DNA from: Planctomycetota bacterium
GTDB taxonomy: Bacteria > Planctomycetota > Planctomycetia > Gemmatales > Gemmataceae
DNA: 44,336 nt
Direction: 5' to 3'
NCBI GenBank assembly: GCA_016177925.1
Contig: JACOUH010000179.1
Span: 1-44,336, forward strand
Part shown: piece after piece, positions 8,583 through 17,432 of the stretch
How the letters are laid out: each line of letters begins with the position of its first letter
How positions within the stretch are numbered: the stretch's first letter is position 1
The notes under the pieces: model-generated
Databases searched by the model: none
Seen by the model: the letters and a program-made list of their open reading frames with translations, nothing else
Told to the model about the DNA's origin: nothing
Position numbers and translations under genes: made by a program

Positions 8583-9965
8583 ATGCGCCTTGTAGCCAGC
8601 AACCCCGACGCGATGGGGGACATGATCCTCCGCCAGCCGCTGTATGCCGCACTGGCTGGGGCCGGGCACGAGCTTCTCCTCATCGTCCGATCGAACACGA
8701 TCCCCGTCGCCCGCCTCGTCGCCCCCGCCGCACGGCTCCTCGAGTTCCCCGTCGATCCCTACACAATGACGGCCGGGAAGCATGTAATCCGGCTGGAATG
8801 GCTTGTCCGGCAGGTCCGCGCGTTCCAGCCCGATCTGCTGCTCTTGGCATCGTACCAGTGGACGGTGGCCGAGGAGCAACTGGCGGCCGCCCTGTCCGAT
8901 GTGCCCGTGGCAGGTATGACCGGCCATCTGTGCCCGGGAACCGGGCCCGCCAGCGGCATCCGGTTCACCCGGCAGGTGGAAGTCAGCCGCGAACTGCACG
9001 AGTTGGAGAAGAACCGTCGCCTGTGCGAGATGTTGCTTGACAGGCCCGTGGGGTGGGAACGGCCACGGGTCACGGTCACCGACGAGCAACGGCAACGGGC
9101 CCGCTCGGTGCTGGCCCGCTACGGGCTGGGGCCGGACGGCTTCTGGGTCGCCGCGGTGGGGGAAAGCCCGAGGAGCCGGCTCAGCCTGCTGCGCAGCTGG
9201 GGGGAACAGCGCTGGGCGGAGGTGCTCGGCCATGCCGTCCGCGCGCACGGCTGGCGGTTCGCCCTGCTCGGCCTGCCGGAGGAGCAGGAGGCCAGTCGCC
9301 GCATCCGGGCCGCCCTGGGCCCGGCCGCCGCGAGCGCGGTCGTGGTGGACGAGCCGGGACACGACTTCGATCTGCTCGCCGGCGCAACGGCCCTGTGCCG
9401 GGGTTATCTCGGCCGTGACACGGGGCCCATGCACCTGGCGGCAGCCCTGGACAAGCCGGTGATCGCCGTCTTCGGTGGCGGACACTGGCCGCGCTTCACC
9501 CCGGTCGCCACGTCTGCCCGTGTCCTCACTCTCGGCGTGCCCTGCCAGGACTGTGCCTGGGATTGCCCCTTCGCCGAGTCCTACTGCATCAAGGAGGTTC
9601 CGGTCGACGCCGTGACCACCGCCATCGACGAGATCGCGGCCTCCTCCGCTGGGGGCGTCCGGCTCGAGGTGCTTCCCTCCTCGGCCGAGTTGGTCGGCCG
9701 GATGGTGCGGGAACTGCGCGCGCTCCATGTCAGCGAGTCGGAACGCCTGCTTCTGCAGCTGCAGGAGAAGGAAGCCGCCCTCCACAGAGTGGCGGAGATC
9801 GCGGAGGGATACCGGCGCACCGTCGCGGAGCGGGACCAGCAACTTCAGGAGGTCGACCACCAGCTGCAGCGCCTGCTCCGGCTAACGCGCTACCCGCGGG
9901 CGATCGCGCGGGCCTTCCGCACCGTGGCACGCATCCTCTCCCCCGGCGGCAAACGCGCCTCCTGA
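8583..9965 (+). CDS. Glycosyltransferase family 9 (heptosyltransferase-like) with C-terminal coiled coil
   Basis: 460 residues. Residues 1-350 form a GT9 domain like the ADP-heptose:LPS heptosyltransferases. It opens with LVASNPDAMGDMILRQPL, where the usual GD-I/L loop is GDMIL, and has the C-terminal nucleotide-sugar site RDTGPMHLAAAL (278-289) and GGGHWPRF. A cysteine cluster (CQDCAWDC...C) after it is typical of many GT9 proteins. Residues about 370-435 are a heptad-rich coiled coil, an addition to the catalytic unit. The gene begins the glycan locus. Its presence fits the heptose pathway found downstream, although GT9 members also use other sugars. The start follows AGGGAG. Confidence 0.88.
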   Translation: MRLVASNPDAMGDMILRQPLYAALAGAGHELLLIVRSNTIPVARLVAPAARLLEFPVDPYTMTAGKHVIRLEWLVRQVRAFQPDLLLLASYQWTVAEEQLAAALSDVPVAGMTGHLCPGTGPASGIRFTRQVEVSRELHELEKNRRLCEMLLDRPVGWERPRVTVTDEQRQRARSVLARYGLGPDGFWVAAVGESPRSRLSLLRSWGEQRWAEVLGHAVRAHGWRFALLGLPEEQEASRRIRAALGPAAASAVVVDEPGHDFDLLAGATALCRGYLGRDTGPMHLAAALDKPVIAVFGGGHWPRFTPVATSARVLTLGVPCQDCAWDCPFAESYCIKEVPVDAVTTAIDEIAASSAGGVRLEVLPSSAELVGRMVRELRALHVSESERLLLQLQEKEAALHRVAEIAEGYRRTVAERDQQLQEVDHQLQRLLRLTRYPRAIARAFRTVARILSPGGKRAS

Positions 9966-10474
9966 CTTCCGGGCGTTTGCCTTGGACGCCGTCCCCCGGT
10001 CCGGCACAATACAGGGAAGGCACGCCCTCTGTTGGCCAGAGCCGTCGGGGGAAAAGGAAAGGCGGCGCGGCAAATGGTGACGGAAGAAGATCATGTCGAG
10101 CGTCCCGTTCGGCGGCGCACACTCCCTGTAGCGGTTCTCGTTGGACGAGTACCACTGCATGATTGAAATGGTCCCCTGGCTTGTCTCCTGACGTCCACCA
10201 ACGTCCCAGGCTGACTTTTCCCAGGCAATGCCGCGCAGCCTGAGATTCCACACCGTCCACCATCTCCAGGAACACCAATCAGGCCGGTCGGCATTGACCT
10301 GTTGCCGGCATCGCCGTAATAAGCTGCCCCATTCTTATCCACCTGGGGCGAGAGGCCGTCAGACAGCAGAGGCGGAAACCGAAGCGCGCGGGGAAGAGCG
10401 CCCCGAGCACGGACAAGGTCCGCGCGCCGGGGAGGGTGGGCGTCCGATGCCCGAGACAGGAAGGGGGGCTGCCC
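9966..10474. other. Gene-free gap
   Basis: About 500 bases between two rightward glycosyltransferase genes. No intact gene is supported. Minus-strand frames between about 10080 and 10340 give short protein-like pieces in different frames, which may be a heavily eroded gene, but I could not assign a family with confidence. A GGGGGG-containing ribosome site (10463-10468) ends the gap. Confidence 0.5.
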
Positions 10475-11914
10475 ATGAGGATCGGCGTCGAGTTGTTTAA
10501 CATTATCGAGGGCGAAACCGGCGGGTTGGTGCCCCTGCTGCAGGGGGTGCTGGAAGCACTGTTCGCAGGTTGGCCCGAGCACGAGGTGGTGCTGTTCGGG
10601 ACGCCGGACAACGAACACCTGTTTCCGACACTGCCCTCGCAGGTCTGCCGGCTCACACTGCCCCCGACCGCCAGCTTCTTCCCCCTCTTGGACGTCCACG
10701 CCTGTCACCTTGGGCTCGACGTCCTTGTGTGCAGCTATCCCTTCGAGGCCGAACTGACGTTTCCCAGGGCCCGCCAAGTCGTGGTGATCCCTGATTGCCA
10801 GCACGAGTTTTTCCCCGACTTCTTCTCCCTCGAAATGCTGCGGGAGCGGTGCAGGAGCTTTGCGAAGGCGCGAGAAGGCGCTGGCGCGATCGCCACCCTA
10901 TCCGAGCACGCCCGGCAGACCCTGCTGAACCACCCCTCCGCGCGCTGCCGTGACGTCTTCATCATGAGCCCCGCCCTGTGGGCGGAGTGGGAACATCCGT
11001 CCCTCGAGAACCTCAGGGAGGTCGAACACGCCCTCCTGCCGAGCGGGGACTTCTTCCTCTTCCCGGCCAATCTCTGGGCGCACAAGAACCACCGCCGCCT
11101 CCTTCAGGCGTTCGCCCTCTTCCTGCAAAAGGTCGGCCGCCCCGTCGAACTCGTGTTTACGGGACACCCGCAGGGCTGGGAGGAGGTGGCCCGGTCGTTT
11201 CCCGACCTGCCGGTGCGTCACCTCGGGTTCGTGCGCCGTGGCTTCTTACAAGTGCTGCTGGCCCGGGCCCGGGCCCTTACCTTCTTCTCCCTGTTCGAGG
11301 GCTTCGGCATGCCGCTGCTGGAGGCCTTCGCGGTGGGGACGCCCGTCGTTTGCAGCAACACCACCAGCCTGCCCGAGGTCGGCGGGGAGGCGGTACTGAC
11401 CTGCGACCCGACCGACCCGGTGGCCATGAGCGAGACGATGGTCCGGGTGTTCACCGAGGAGCCCTTGCGCGATCGCCTGGCGGCGTGCGGCCAAGAGCGG
11501 CTCACATTGTTCAGCTGGCATGCCAGCGCCGCGCACCTCGTCAACGCCTGCGCGCGGGTTCACGAGCGCGCCCCCGTGGTGGTCGACGATCCGCTGCCGG
11601 CCCTCCAGCGGCTCAATCGGCTTGTCCAGGAGATCGAGGAGGACCGAGCGGCGAAGCAGACGACGATCGAGCAACTCGACGCGGCCTGCACGGCGCGACT
11701 CGAGGCGATCCAGCAGCTCGACGCGGCCTGCACGGCGCGACTCGAGGCGATCCAGCAACTCGACGCGGCCCTGCGTCAGTGCAAGGCGGACTTGCGTGAG
11801 TCCGAGGCGGACCGGGCTGCCAAGGGGGAGGTGATCCACCGTCTCGACGCAGCCCTGCGCGAGCCCCTCATCAGGCGGTTCTTGCGGCTGTGCAAACTCC
11901 GAAATGATAAATGA
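10475..11914 (+). CDS. Glycosyltransferase family 4 with repeat-built coiled-coil tail
   Basis: 479 residues. The GT4 (GT-B) domain spans about 1-370: a DxxxH-like acceptor region (DCQHEFFPDFFS), the hinge PANLWAHKNH (197-206) and the nucleotide-sugar motif EGFGMPLLEA (275-284, the E-x7-E pair). The tail (about 385-470) is a coiled coil made of repeats of QLDAACTARLEAI, encoded by a 42-bp DNA repeat. ATG 10475 after AAGGGGGG is preferred over the upstream GTG. The preceding GT9 has a similar coiled tail, so the two may associate through it. It ends in a strong hairpin shared with the convergent methyltransferase gene. Confidence 0.87.
   Translation: MRIGVELFNIIEGETGGLVPLLQGVLEALFAGWPEHEVVLFGTPDNEHLFPTLPSQVCRLTLPPTASFFPLLDVHACHLGLDVLVCSYPFEAELTFPRARQVVVIPDCQHEFFPDFFSLEMLRERCRSFAKAREGAGAIATLSEHARQTLLNHPSARCRDVFIMSPALWAEWEHPSLENLREVEHALLPSGDFFLFPANLWAHKNHRRLLQAFALFLQKVGRPVELVFTGHPQGWEEVARSFPDLPVRHLGFVRRGFLQVLLARARALTFFSLFEGFGMPLLEAFAVGTPVVCSNTTSLPEVGGEAVLTCDPTDPVAMSETMVRVFTEEPLRDRLAACGQERLTLFSWHASAAHLVNACARVHERAPVVVDDPLPALQRLNRLVQEIEEDRAAKQTTIEQLDAACTARLEAIQQLDAACTARLEAIQQLDAALRQCKADLRESEADRAAKGEVIHRLDAALREPLIRRFLRLCKLRNDK
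11671..11770 (+). repeat. 42-bp tandem repeat inside the GT4 coiled coil
   Basis: The 42-base unit starting at 11671 recurs at 11713 and partly at 11755 with only one or two base changes. It encodes 14 residues (two heptads), so unit number can change without breaking the frame or the coil register. Such near-identity points to recent expansion. Confidence 0.9.
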
Positions 11915-11962
11915 TGAATGGAAGAAAGACCCTTCTTCTCTTCCATTCATCAATCATCATTT
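11902..11962. terminator. Long bidirectional hairpin between convergent genes
   Basis: A 24-base left arm (11902-11925) pairs with 11939-11962 with two mismatches and a 13-base loop. It overlaps the last codons and stop of the GT4 gene on one strand and of the methyltransferase gene on the other. It is A+T-rich compared with its surroundings. The position fits a terminator acting in both directions, but it lacks a simple GC stem plus T run. Confidence 0.65.
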
Positions 11963-12997
11963 CAACTCGAGGCGCAGGCACGCCACTGCCCGGGCTGCCG
12001 CGGCGTGATCGGGGTCGAATTGCGGTGTGGCGTGGATGTTGAAGTAGTTGCAGTCGGCACACTCCTCCGCCGTCGCCATCACCCAGCCGTCCGGCCGGTA
12101 GCGGTAGAACGTCAATGACTCCACCCGGCCGCCGAAGGTGTCGATGATGTCCTGCACGCCCTGCCGGTCGAACTGCTGCGTCCAGCCGTGGTTCTGGTGC
12201 TTGCCGAACGGCACCGTGATCAGGGCGACGCCGTCGGGCACAAGGAGGCGGCGGAACTCCGCGACGGCCTGGCGGTAGGCGGTCAGGTCGCACTCGCGGA
12301 ACGCAGCGTGCTTGGTGTAGATCATCGTGTTGTCCATGCCGATGTGTTCGAGGGTGCTGATCGAGACCACGGCATCCACGCAGCCGTCGCGCAGCGGTGT
12401 CGAGCGCAGGTCGCCGTAGAGGTAAGAGAGGTTGGGCCTCGGCAGCTGGCCCTCCGGAGCGAGCGTGCAGATGATCAGAGTGCGTTCCTTGACGATCGGG
12501 TGTTCGAGGAGGTGGGCGTGGTTGAGCGTCGAGCCGCCGTCGAAGACGCGCCGGCCGCAGTCGCGCAGGTGGGCCAGCGCCCAGGGGAACTCGACGCAGC
12601 GCTCGTCGAGCCGCCAGCCGTAGCCCGCCGACAACGCGCCGCCGTGGCGGAAGGTGGTCAGCAAGTCCTCGTCGGCGATGGCCCGGGCGACAAACCACTT
12701 CTTGTGCTCGGCATAGCCGTGCGTCCAGGGGAGACTGCCGCCCTGCACGTATTGGGCAATGGCCTTCTCCTCGTCCAACGTCGGCTGGGACGAAGGGAGA
12801 TTCAGCACGGCGGGCAGCAGCGGATTGGCCTGCGTGGCACGCTGCAGGAGGTCCTGCATCTCGTCAAGTTGGCGCTGGCAGACTTGCAGCTCGTGACGCC
12901 ACTGGTTGTCGTTGACCGGCTGCGGCGCGATGCGGCCGCGCCAGGCCCGGAGACGGTTGACGACCTGCTTACCGAGCGACAACGGCGAGAGCTTCAT
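11957..12997 (-). CDS. Class I SAM-dependent methyltransferase with N-terminal coiled region
   Basis: 346 residues. After an N-terminal helical stretch (about 30-60, coiled-coil-like) the Rossmann methyltransferase core begins at RRVFDGGSTLNH (149-160, motif I). Later come DAVVSISTLEHIGMDN (motif IV region with the LEH typical of type-11 methylases) and a post-I aspartate. C-terminal YFNIHATPQFDPD is conserved-looking but unassigned. It is the only leftward gene in the left half of the glycan locus and is convergent with the GT4. Its acceptor is presumably a sugar of the glycan, by context only. The start ATG follows AAAGGA. Confidence 0.8.
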   Translation of the reverse strand: MKLSPLSLGKQVVNRLRAWRGRIAPQPVNDNQWRHELQVCQRQLDEMQDLLQRATQANPLLPAVLNLPSSQPTLDEEKAIAQYVQGGSLPWTHGYAEHKKWFVARAIADEDLLTTFRHGGALSAGYGWRLDERCVEFPWALAHLRDCGRRVFDGGSTLNHAHLLEHPIVKERTLIICTLAPEGQLPRPNLSYLYGDLRSTPLRDGCVDAVVSISTLEHIGMDNTMIYTKHAAFRECDLTAYRQAVAEFRRLLVPDGVALITVPFGKHQNHGWTQQFDRQGVQDIIDTFGGRVESLTFYRYRPDGWVMATAEECADCNYFNIHATPQFDPDHAAAARAVACLRLELK

Positions 12998-13577
12998 ATC
13001 AGATCCTTTCCCGTTTCAGACCCCGCCCAGGTACTCGGCCGGATCACCGCCAACGGCTCGTTGACGGCATCAGGACGGGGCGGGGCGGACCTTCCTGCGT
13101 GGCATAGGCGGTGCTCCCTCGCTGTGCCCGCCGGCCGGGACGGTTCCAACGAGGGTAACTCGTTGGAACCGTCCCGCATAGGCCGCCTCTATTCCAGCCC
13201 CTCCCACCATTTTCTGGCGTCCGGGTTCGCGGCATGGAACCCTAGCCGGGCCAGGTTCGGTGGACAATCCTGCGCCAGTTTCTCCCGCAATGCTCGGGCG
13301 GCCTGTTCTTTCTTCTCGTGTTCCTCCTTTTTCTTGAGGTGGATGGAGTTGCTGAACGCTTGGTATTGATTCTGCTGGGGGATTGGAATACCTTTCGCCC
13401 GACCGTCAGCCCGGACGGGCCAGCGCCTGGAAGATCCCTTTGCGGGCGCACGGAGACAGAGATTCCCCTCTCGGCACGCATCCCCCTCCGAGACGGCTTC
13501 TGGCACTGCATGGCTAACAGCCGCGACTACCAGTACCTGAACCACCTCTGGGACAGCGGCGACGCCCCGAGAGCGCC
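12998..13577. other. Gap with hairpin and possible gene debris
   Basis: No firm gene. On the minus strand a frame ending at 13189 reads plausibly for about 75 codons (lysine/glutamate-rich helix, then a NPDARKWWEGLE ending), but no convincing start or family was found; it may be a 3' remnant. The region holds the 13137-13175 hairpin and leads into the decayed dehydratase fragment. Confidence 0.4.
13137..13175. repeat. Perfect 17-bp intergenic hairpin
   Basis: GGGACGGTTCCAACGAG (13137-13153) is the exact reverse complement of 13159-13175, with a five-base loop. AGGCGG-like words also flank both sides. It is upstream of the leftward methyltransferase gene and follows no gene stop closely. Confidence 0.7.
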
Positions 13578-13848
13578 GGACAGGCGTTCAACTTCTCCGC
13601 CGACACGCCGGTCAGCGTCCTCGACCTGGTCGGTCGCATCCTACACCTGATGGACGCGCCGCTGCAAGCCGCGCGTCCTTGGCGAGGCTCGCCACGAGAT
13701 CCGGCATCCGTACCCGTCGTCGGCGAAGGCGCGGCGGGCCCTCTGCTAAGCCCCTCGCTACGGCCTCGACGAGGCGCTGCACGAGACGCTCGCCTGGTAC
13801 GAGGACTTCCGCGCCGGCGAAGACGACGGCCGCGCCCGCGCGGCCTGA
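13578..13848 (+). pseudogene. 3' remnant of a CDP-glucose 4,6-dehydratase-like epimerase gene
   Basis: Two frames together read as the C-terminus of an extended SDR sugar dehydratase. The frame at 13578 gives GQAFNFSADTPVSVLDLVGR, then ILHLMDAPL. After a shift near 13665-13675 the +1 frame gives VLGEARHEIRHPYPSSAKAR, then RALC, a stop at 13747-13749, and RYGLDEALHETLAWYEDFR to the end at 13848. In living relatives the stop position is normally a Trp (ALGW). At least one frameshift and one nonsense change, plus loss of the first ~250 residues, make it a clear relic. Confidence 0.75.
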
Positions 13849-13857
13849 CCCGACAAC

Positions 13858-16734
13858 ATGAGGAGAGGTTTCTTGCTCGCCATCCTGCTCTCGCTGGGCC
13901 TGTTCACCTACTGGCTGGGACTTGGGTACGCCCTCGTCACGCTGGCCATGCCGCGCCGCCGCGCGCTGCCGGGCCTGCTGCTGGCCCCAGGGCTGGGGCT
14001 GTCGGCGACCGTCTGCCTCCTCTACCTGATCAACCGGGCGGGCGTGCCGATCGGGCATTTCGGCGTTGCCCTGGCCATCGCCCTCGCCCTGTTCGCCGCG
14101 GTGGTATATGCCGTCAAGCGGCCGCTCCTGGGGCTGCGCCAGTACCTGCCGTTTGCCTGCGTCTTCGTGCTGGCCGCCCTGGCGACCGGGGCGCCGCTCT
14201 TGCGCTACCAGTTCGACTGGGTCAGCTACTGCAACGACGACATGGCCAACTACTGCCTCGCCGCGGCGCGCTTCCTCGAGCGCGGCCTGGACGAGGTCCC
14301 CGACGTCGACGAGGTGCTTGCCGGGCAATCCTACGCCGACTTTTACTGGCACATGTACGGCTACAGCGGCCACCGCCCGGCGCCCGACCACGTCCTGGCG
14401 TGGGTTTCCTGCCTGACCCGGCTGGCACCGCCGAGGGCGTTCATGCCGCTGATCTTGTCGATGCACCTCGTGCTCATCAGCGGCGCCGGCGCGATGCTGC
14501 TCAGCGGTTGCCGCCGGCGCTACGTCGCCCTGCTGGGCTGCGGCCTGACCGCGGCGTCGGCGCTGTCGACCCTGGGCGTGGTATACCAGCTCATCGGGCA
14601 GGTGGGCGGCATCGCCCTGCTGTGCGCGTGTGTGGCAGTCTTCTACCGGGCGGTCGGCCGCTACCCGACGCGGTGGACCATCCGGCACGCGCTGCTGGCC
14701 GGCCTGCTCCTGTCGGGCCTCATGCTCTGGTATCCGGAAGCCACACCCATCCTCGGCCTGGGGTTCTTTCTCCACGTCGGGTTCGCCCTGTGGCGGCGCC
14801 GCCTGCCGGCCCGGCGGACACTCATCCTTGTGGCGACCTCGGGCGGACTGGCCCTGTTGCTGCTCAACCGCTACCTGCTGTTCTTCGGCAGCTTCCTGCT
14901 GCGCCAGGCGGGGGGCGCCGTGAAGAACGACCCGGGGCTGGCCGAACTGTTCCCGTTCTACCTGCTCCCCTCGGGGCTCGCCAACCTGTGGGGCTTCCAG
15001 CCGATCATCCTGATGAGCGGCGAGCCGTGGCTGTCGCTGTCGATTGCCGCCGGGGCGGTCCTGCTCCTGCTGACGCCGGTCCTGGCCTTCCGGGCGGCGC
15101 GGCGGGGCTCGCCCGTGGCCGCGGTCACCCTGGTGCTCTGTGTCCTGGCGGCTGTCCTGTGCGTGCAGCGGGCCTCCTTCGGCCTGTACAAGATCGCCAT
15201 GTACAGCCAGCCGTTCCTGTTCGGCACCCTCCTTGTCGCGCTGGGAAGCCGGCGCCGCTGGCGGCTGGTGACGTCTGCGGTCGCGCTGGTACTGGCCGCC
15301 GCCAACGTCCCCGCGGTCAAGCTGTACGTGCAAATGAGCGGCGGGCGGAGCATCGTCGCCGAGATCCCCGACGCCTCCCACTCGCGGATTGCCACGCGAA
15401 TTCCGAAGCTGCTGCGAAAGAACCCCTCCCAGCACGTGGTCCTGGACAGCTGCAACGTGGTCCTCATCAAGCTGTTCACCCTGTTCGCCAAAGGGTTGAA
15501 CGTCTACATCCCGTCACAGGATGCGTTCGAGAGCATCCGGGAGTGCGCCCCGGTCGGGTACTCGCCGGGGAAGTGGGAGCCGGTGGCCGATGCCCTGTGC
15601 CAGCGCTACGACGCGCGCACTCCCTTCGCCTCCTTTGACATGCACGACCCTGCGAATCCCACTTTGAGGAACCGTTTTCTCGTCAACAAGATCGGCGCTC
15701 CGGACGGCGTTCCGGCCGGCGAGGTGCTGCTGTTCCGGTCGCTGTCCGAACAGTCGCTGTTCAACCGTTGGCACACCCGGCAGGAGCAGGGCACCGGCTT
15801 CGACCTCGTCCCTCTGGCGTCGGTGCGGAACCATCTGGTTTTCGTCCACTCCAAGAAGGGATCGTACTACTACCACGCAGACGAGCCGAGCAAGATCTCG
15901 TTCACGCAGCTGGAGAAGGACCCGCTGTTCGGCCTGGGCACCATGTCGGCGCTGGGCCGGCACTTCCTGTTCGAGGTGCTCAACCCGACGCCCCGGGTGC
16001 GACTGGTCATCGAGCTATCGACCACGCTGAAGAACGACGGCGAGAACCAATTGCCGCCCGCGGTGTGCATCGGCACGGAGCGGGTGCCGCTGCCGCTTTC
16101 GGGCTGCGGCGGAGCCCGCATCATCTCCCCGCCGCTGACGCCGCAGCTGATCCACGGCCGTCCGTACGTCGCGATCGACATGGGGGTTGAGGGCAGTCGC
16201 TGCGAGGACCGCCGCTCCGGCCTGGCGGCGCTGTGGGGACAGGGTCTCCACGCCGACCGCCGCTATCTCGTCGCCTTCGGTCGAGACATCTCCGCCATCT
16301 CCGAGAAGGAGTACGCGCAGCTGAAGCCCCCGAGCATCCTGTCGACGTTCCCTGCGGACCTGGTCGGCCGCGATCTCGAGTACTCCGGCCTGTACGAGGA
16401 CGGCTGGGTCGCTCGCACGGCCTACGCCTGGCTGACGCAGCCATCGGGGCCCTGCGAGGTAGTCGTTCGCGGGGAGGTCCCCCAGCTCGACGGGAAACCT
16501 TTCAGCGGCAACGAGGTCGAGGTCCTCGTGGATGGCTCCCTGGTGACCCGGCGGAAGTTGTCGCTGGGCACCTTCGACATCCGCTGTCCGGTCGAGGCGC
16601 GGCCGGGCCGGCGCCGGGTCGAGTTGCACTTCCTGAAGTGCCAGAACCTTCCGGCGCCCGACAAGCGTCCGTTCGCGGCGCACCTGCTGAAGATCGGCTT
16701 CGAGCGGGCCGCAGCCGGGATCGCCGCACGCTGA
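13858..16734 (+). CDS. Large polytopic membrane protein, GT-C-like, with C-terminal soluble region
   Basis: 958 residues. Residues 1-480 hold about ten or more hydrophobic helices; 480-958 is soluble and beta-rich, probably outside the membrane. After the third or fourth helix comes FDWVSYCNDDMANY (N126-D127-D128), an acidic motif in the place where GT-C transferases carry their catalytic or metal-binding carboxylates. The family is not recognised by name, and a lipid-linked-sugar transferase is only inferred from topology and context. The start ATG lies ten bases after the dehydratase relic. Four more proteins of similar plan occur at 24581, 26777, 29025 and 38158. Confidence 0.8.
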   Translation: MRRGFLLAILLSLGLFTYWLGLGYALVTLAMPRRRALPGLLLAPGLGLSATVCLLYLINRAGVPIGHFGVALAIALALFAAVVYAVKRPLLGLRQYLPFACVFVLAALATGAPLLRYQFDWVSYCNDDMANYCLAAARFLERGLDEVPDVDEVLAGQSYADFYWHMYGYSGHRPAPDHVLAWVSCLTRLAPPRAFMPLILSMHLVLISGAGAMLLSGCRRRYVALLGCGLTAASALSTLGVVYQLIGQVGGIALLCACVAVFYRAVGRYPTRWTIRHALLAGLLLSGLMLWYPEATPILGLGFFLHVGFALWRRRLPARRTLILVATSGGLALLLLNRYLLFFGSFLLRQAGGAVKNDPGLAELFPFYLLPSGLANLWGFQPIILMSGEPWLSLSIAAGAVLLLLTPVLAFRAARRGSPVAAVTLVLCVLAAVLCVQRASFGLYKIAMYSQPFLFGTLLVALGSRRRWRLVTSAVALVLAAANVPAVKLYVQMSGGRSIVAEIPDASHSRIATRIPKLLRKNPSQHVVLDSCNVVLIKLFTLFAKGLNVYIPSQDAFESIRECAPVGYSPGKWEPVADALCQRYDARTPFASFDMHDPANPTLRNRFLVNKIGAPDGVPAGEVLLFRSLSEQSLFNRWHTRQEQGTGFDLVPLASVRNHLVFVHSKKGSYYYHADEPSKISFTQLEKDPLFGLGTMSALGRHFLFEVLNPTPRVRLVIELSTTLKNDGENQLPPAVCIGTERVPLPLSGCGGARIISPPLTPQLIHGRPYVAIDMGVEGSRCEDRRSGLAALWGQGLHADRRYLVAFGRDISAISEKEYAQLKPPSILSTFPADLVGRDLEYSGLYEDGWVARTAYAWLTQPSGPCEVVVRGEVPQLDGKPFSGNEVEVLVDGSLVTRRKLSLGTFDIRCPVEARPGRRRVELHFLKCQNLPAPDKRPFAAHLLKIGFERAAAGIAAR

Positions 16735-16753
16735 GGACTCGTCCAGCAACAAC

Positions 16754-16814
16754 TTCGTGGGGCAGGTCGCCGACCTGCCGTCCGCCCAGGCAGGTCAGCG
16801 ACCTGCCCCACGAA
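16754..16814. repeat. Long intergenic hairpin (TGGGGCAGGT family)
   Basis: The 26-base arm 16754-16779 pairs with 16789-16814 with one mismatch. Each arm is itself a near-palindrome (GGCAGGTCGCCGACCTGCC), so nested or cruciform folding is possible. The plan is the same as the hairpin at 32293 with a different inner word. It ends 15 bases before the next start codon. Confidence 0.85.
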
Positions 16815-16829
16815 ACACGGAGCAGAGCA

Positions 16830-17420
16830 ATGAGCAGTGGTTCGCCATACCTGAGCCTGATCGTACCGGCCTACAACGAGGTGCGGGCGATCGGCCGCAC
16901 GCTGCACGCCCTGCGCGGCTACCTCGACCGCCAGGGGTACGGCTACGAGATCATCGTCTCCGCCGACGGCGACGACGGCACGCGCGAGGCGGTCGCCGAG
17001 CTGGCGGCCCGCGGACTGGCCGAGTCGCGCATCGAGGTGCCGCAGCCCCTGCACCGCCGCCTGGGCTCCAAGGCATTCGGCCTGGTCATGCACCTGATAC
17101 TCGGCCTGTGGGACCTTCACGACACGCAATGCGGCTTCAAGTTCTTCCGCGGCCCGGTGGCGCGCGACCTCTTCGGCCGGCAGCGCATCGACGGCTACAT
17201 GTTCGACGTCGAGGTACTGCACCTGGCGGCGCGCAGCGGATACCGGATCAAGGAGGTCGGCGTGTCCTGGCGCGACGACGGCGACAGCCGCCTGCAGCTG
17301 GTGCGCGGCAACTGGCGAAACTTCCTGGACATCCTGCGCATCCGCTTCGGCCGCCGCCCCTGCGGCGGTCCGGCTGGCGCGCGGCACTCTTTTCCGACAG
17401 AAAAAAAACGGGCGGCGTAA
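16830..17420 (+). CDS. GT2 dolichyl-phosphate-sugar-synthase-like protein with an internal deletion
   Basis: 196 residues against about 240-260 for relatives. It opens with a proper GT2 start, SLIVPAYNEVRAIGRTL, then VSADGDDGTREAVAELAARG. It then jumps straight to LAESRIEVPQPLHRRLGSKA and DTQCGFKFFRG, which in relatives come after a further ~65 residues. The missing piece normally carries the GKG turn, the DADLSTP-like DxD region and the VIGSR strand, so nucleotide-sugar and metal binding should be lost. The frame is kept across the join. Either it is a relic still open, or it has another role. ATG 16830 is the only start before the conserved region. Confidence 0.75.
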   Translation: MSSGSPYLSLIVPAYNEVRAIGRTLHALRGYLDRQGYGYEIIVSADGDDGTREAVAELAARGLAESRIEVPQPLHRRLGSKAFGLVMHLILGLWDLHDTQCGFKFFRGPVARDLFGRQRIDGYMFDVEVLHLAARSGYRIKEVGVSWRDDGDSRLQLVRGNWRNFLDILRIRFGRRPCGGPAGARHSFPTEKKRAA

Positions 17421-17432
17421 CGATTTCAAGAA

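Noticed and set aside
10080..10340. Protein-like fragments on the minus strand in three frames, faintly like the planctomycete DUF1559 (prepilin-like) C-terminal region
   Set aside because: The resemblance depends on joining three frames and I could not locate a conserved motif with confidence. It is recorded as gap debris only.
13189..13545. 118-codon minus-strand frame ending in a Lys/Glu-rich helix and a WWEGLE-like tail
   Set aside because: The last ~75 codons look coding but there is no supported start, family or neighbour. It is mentioned in the gap entry and not called as a gene.
13612..15435. A long minus-strand frame (607 codons) opposite the 958-residue membrane protein
   Set aside because: Low-complexity antisense frame; the plus strand has an ordered membrane protein.
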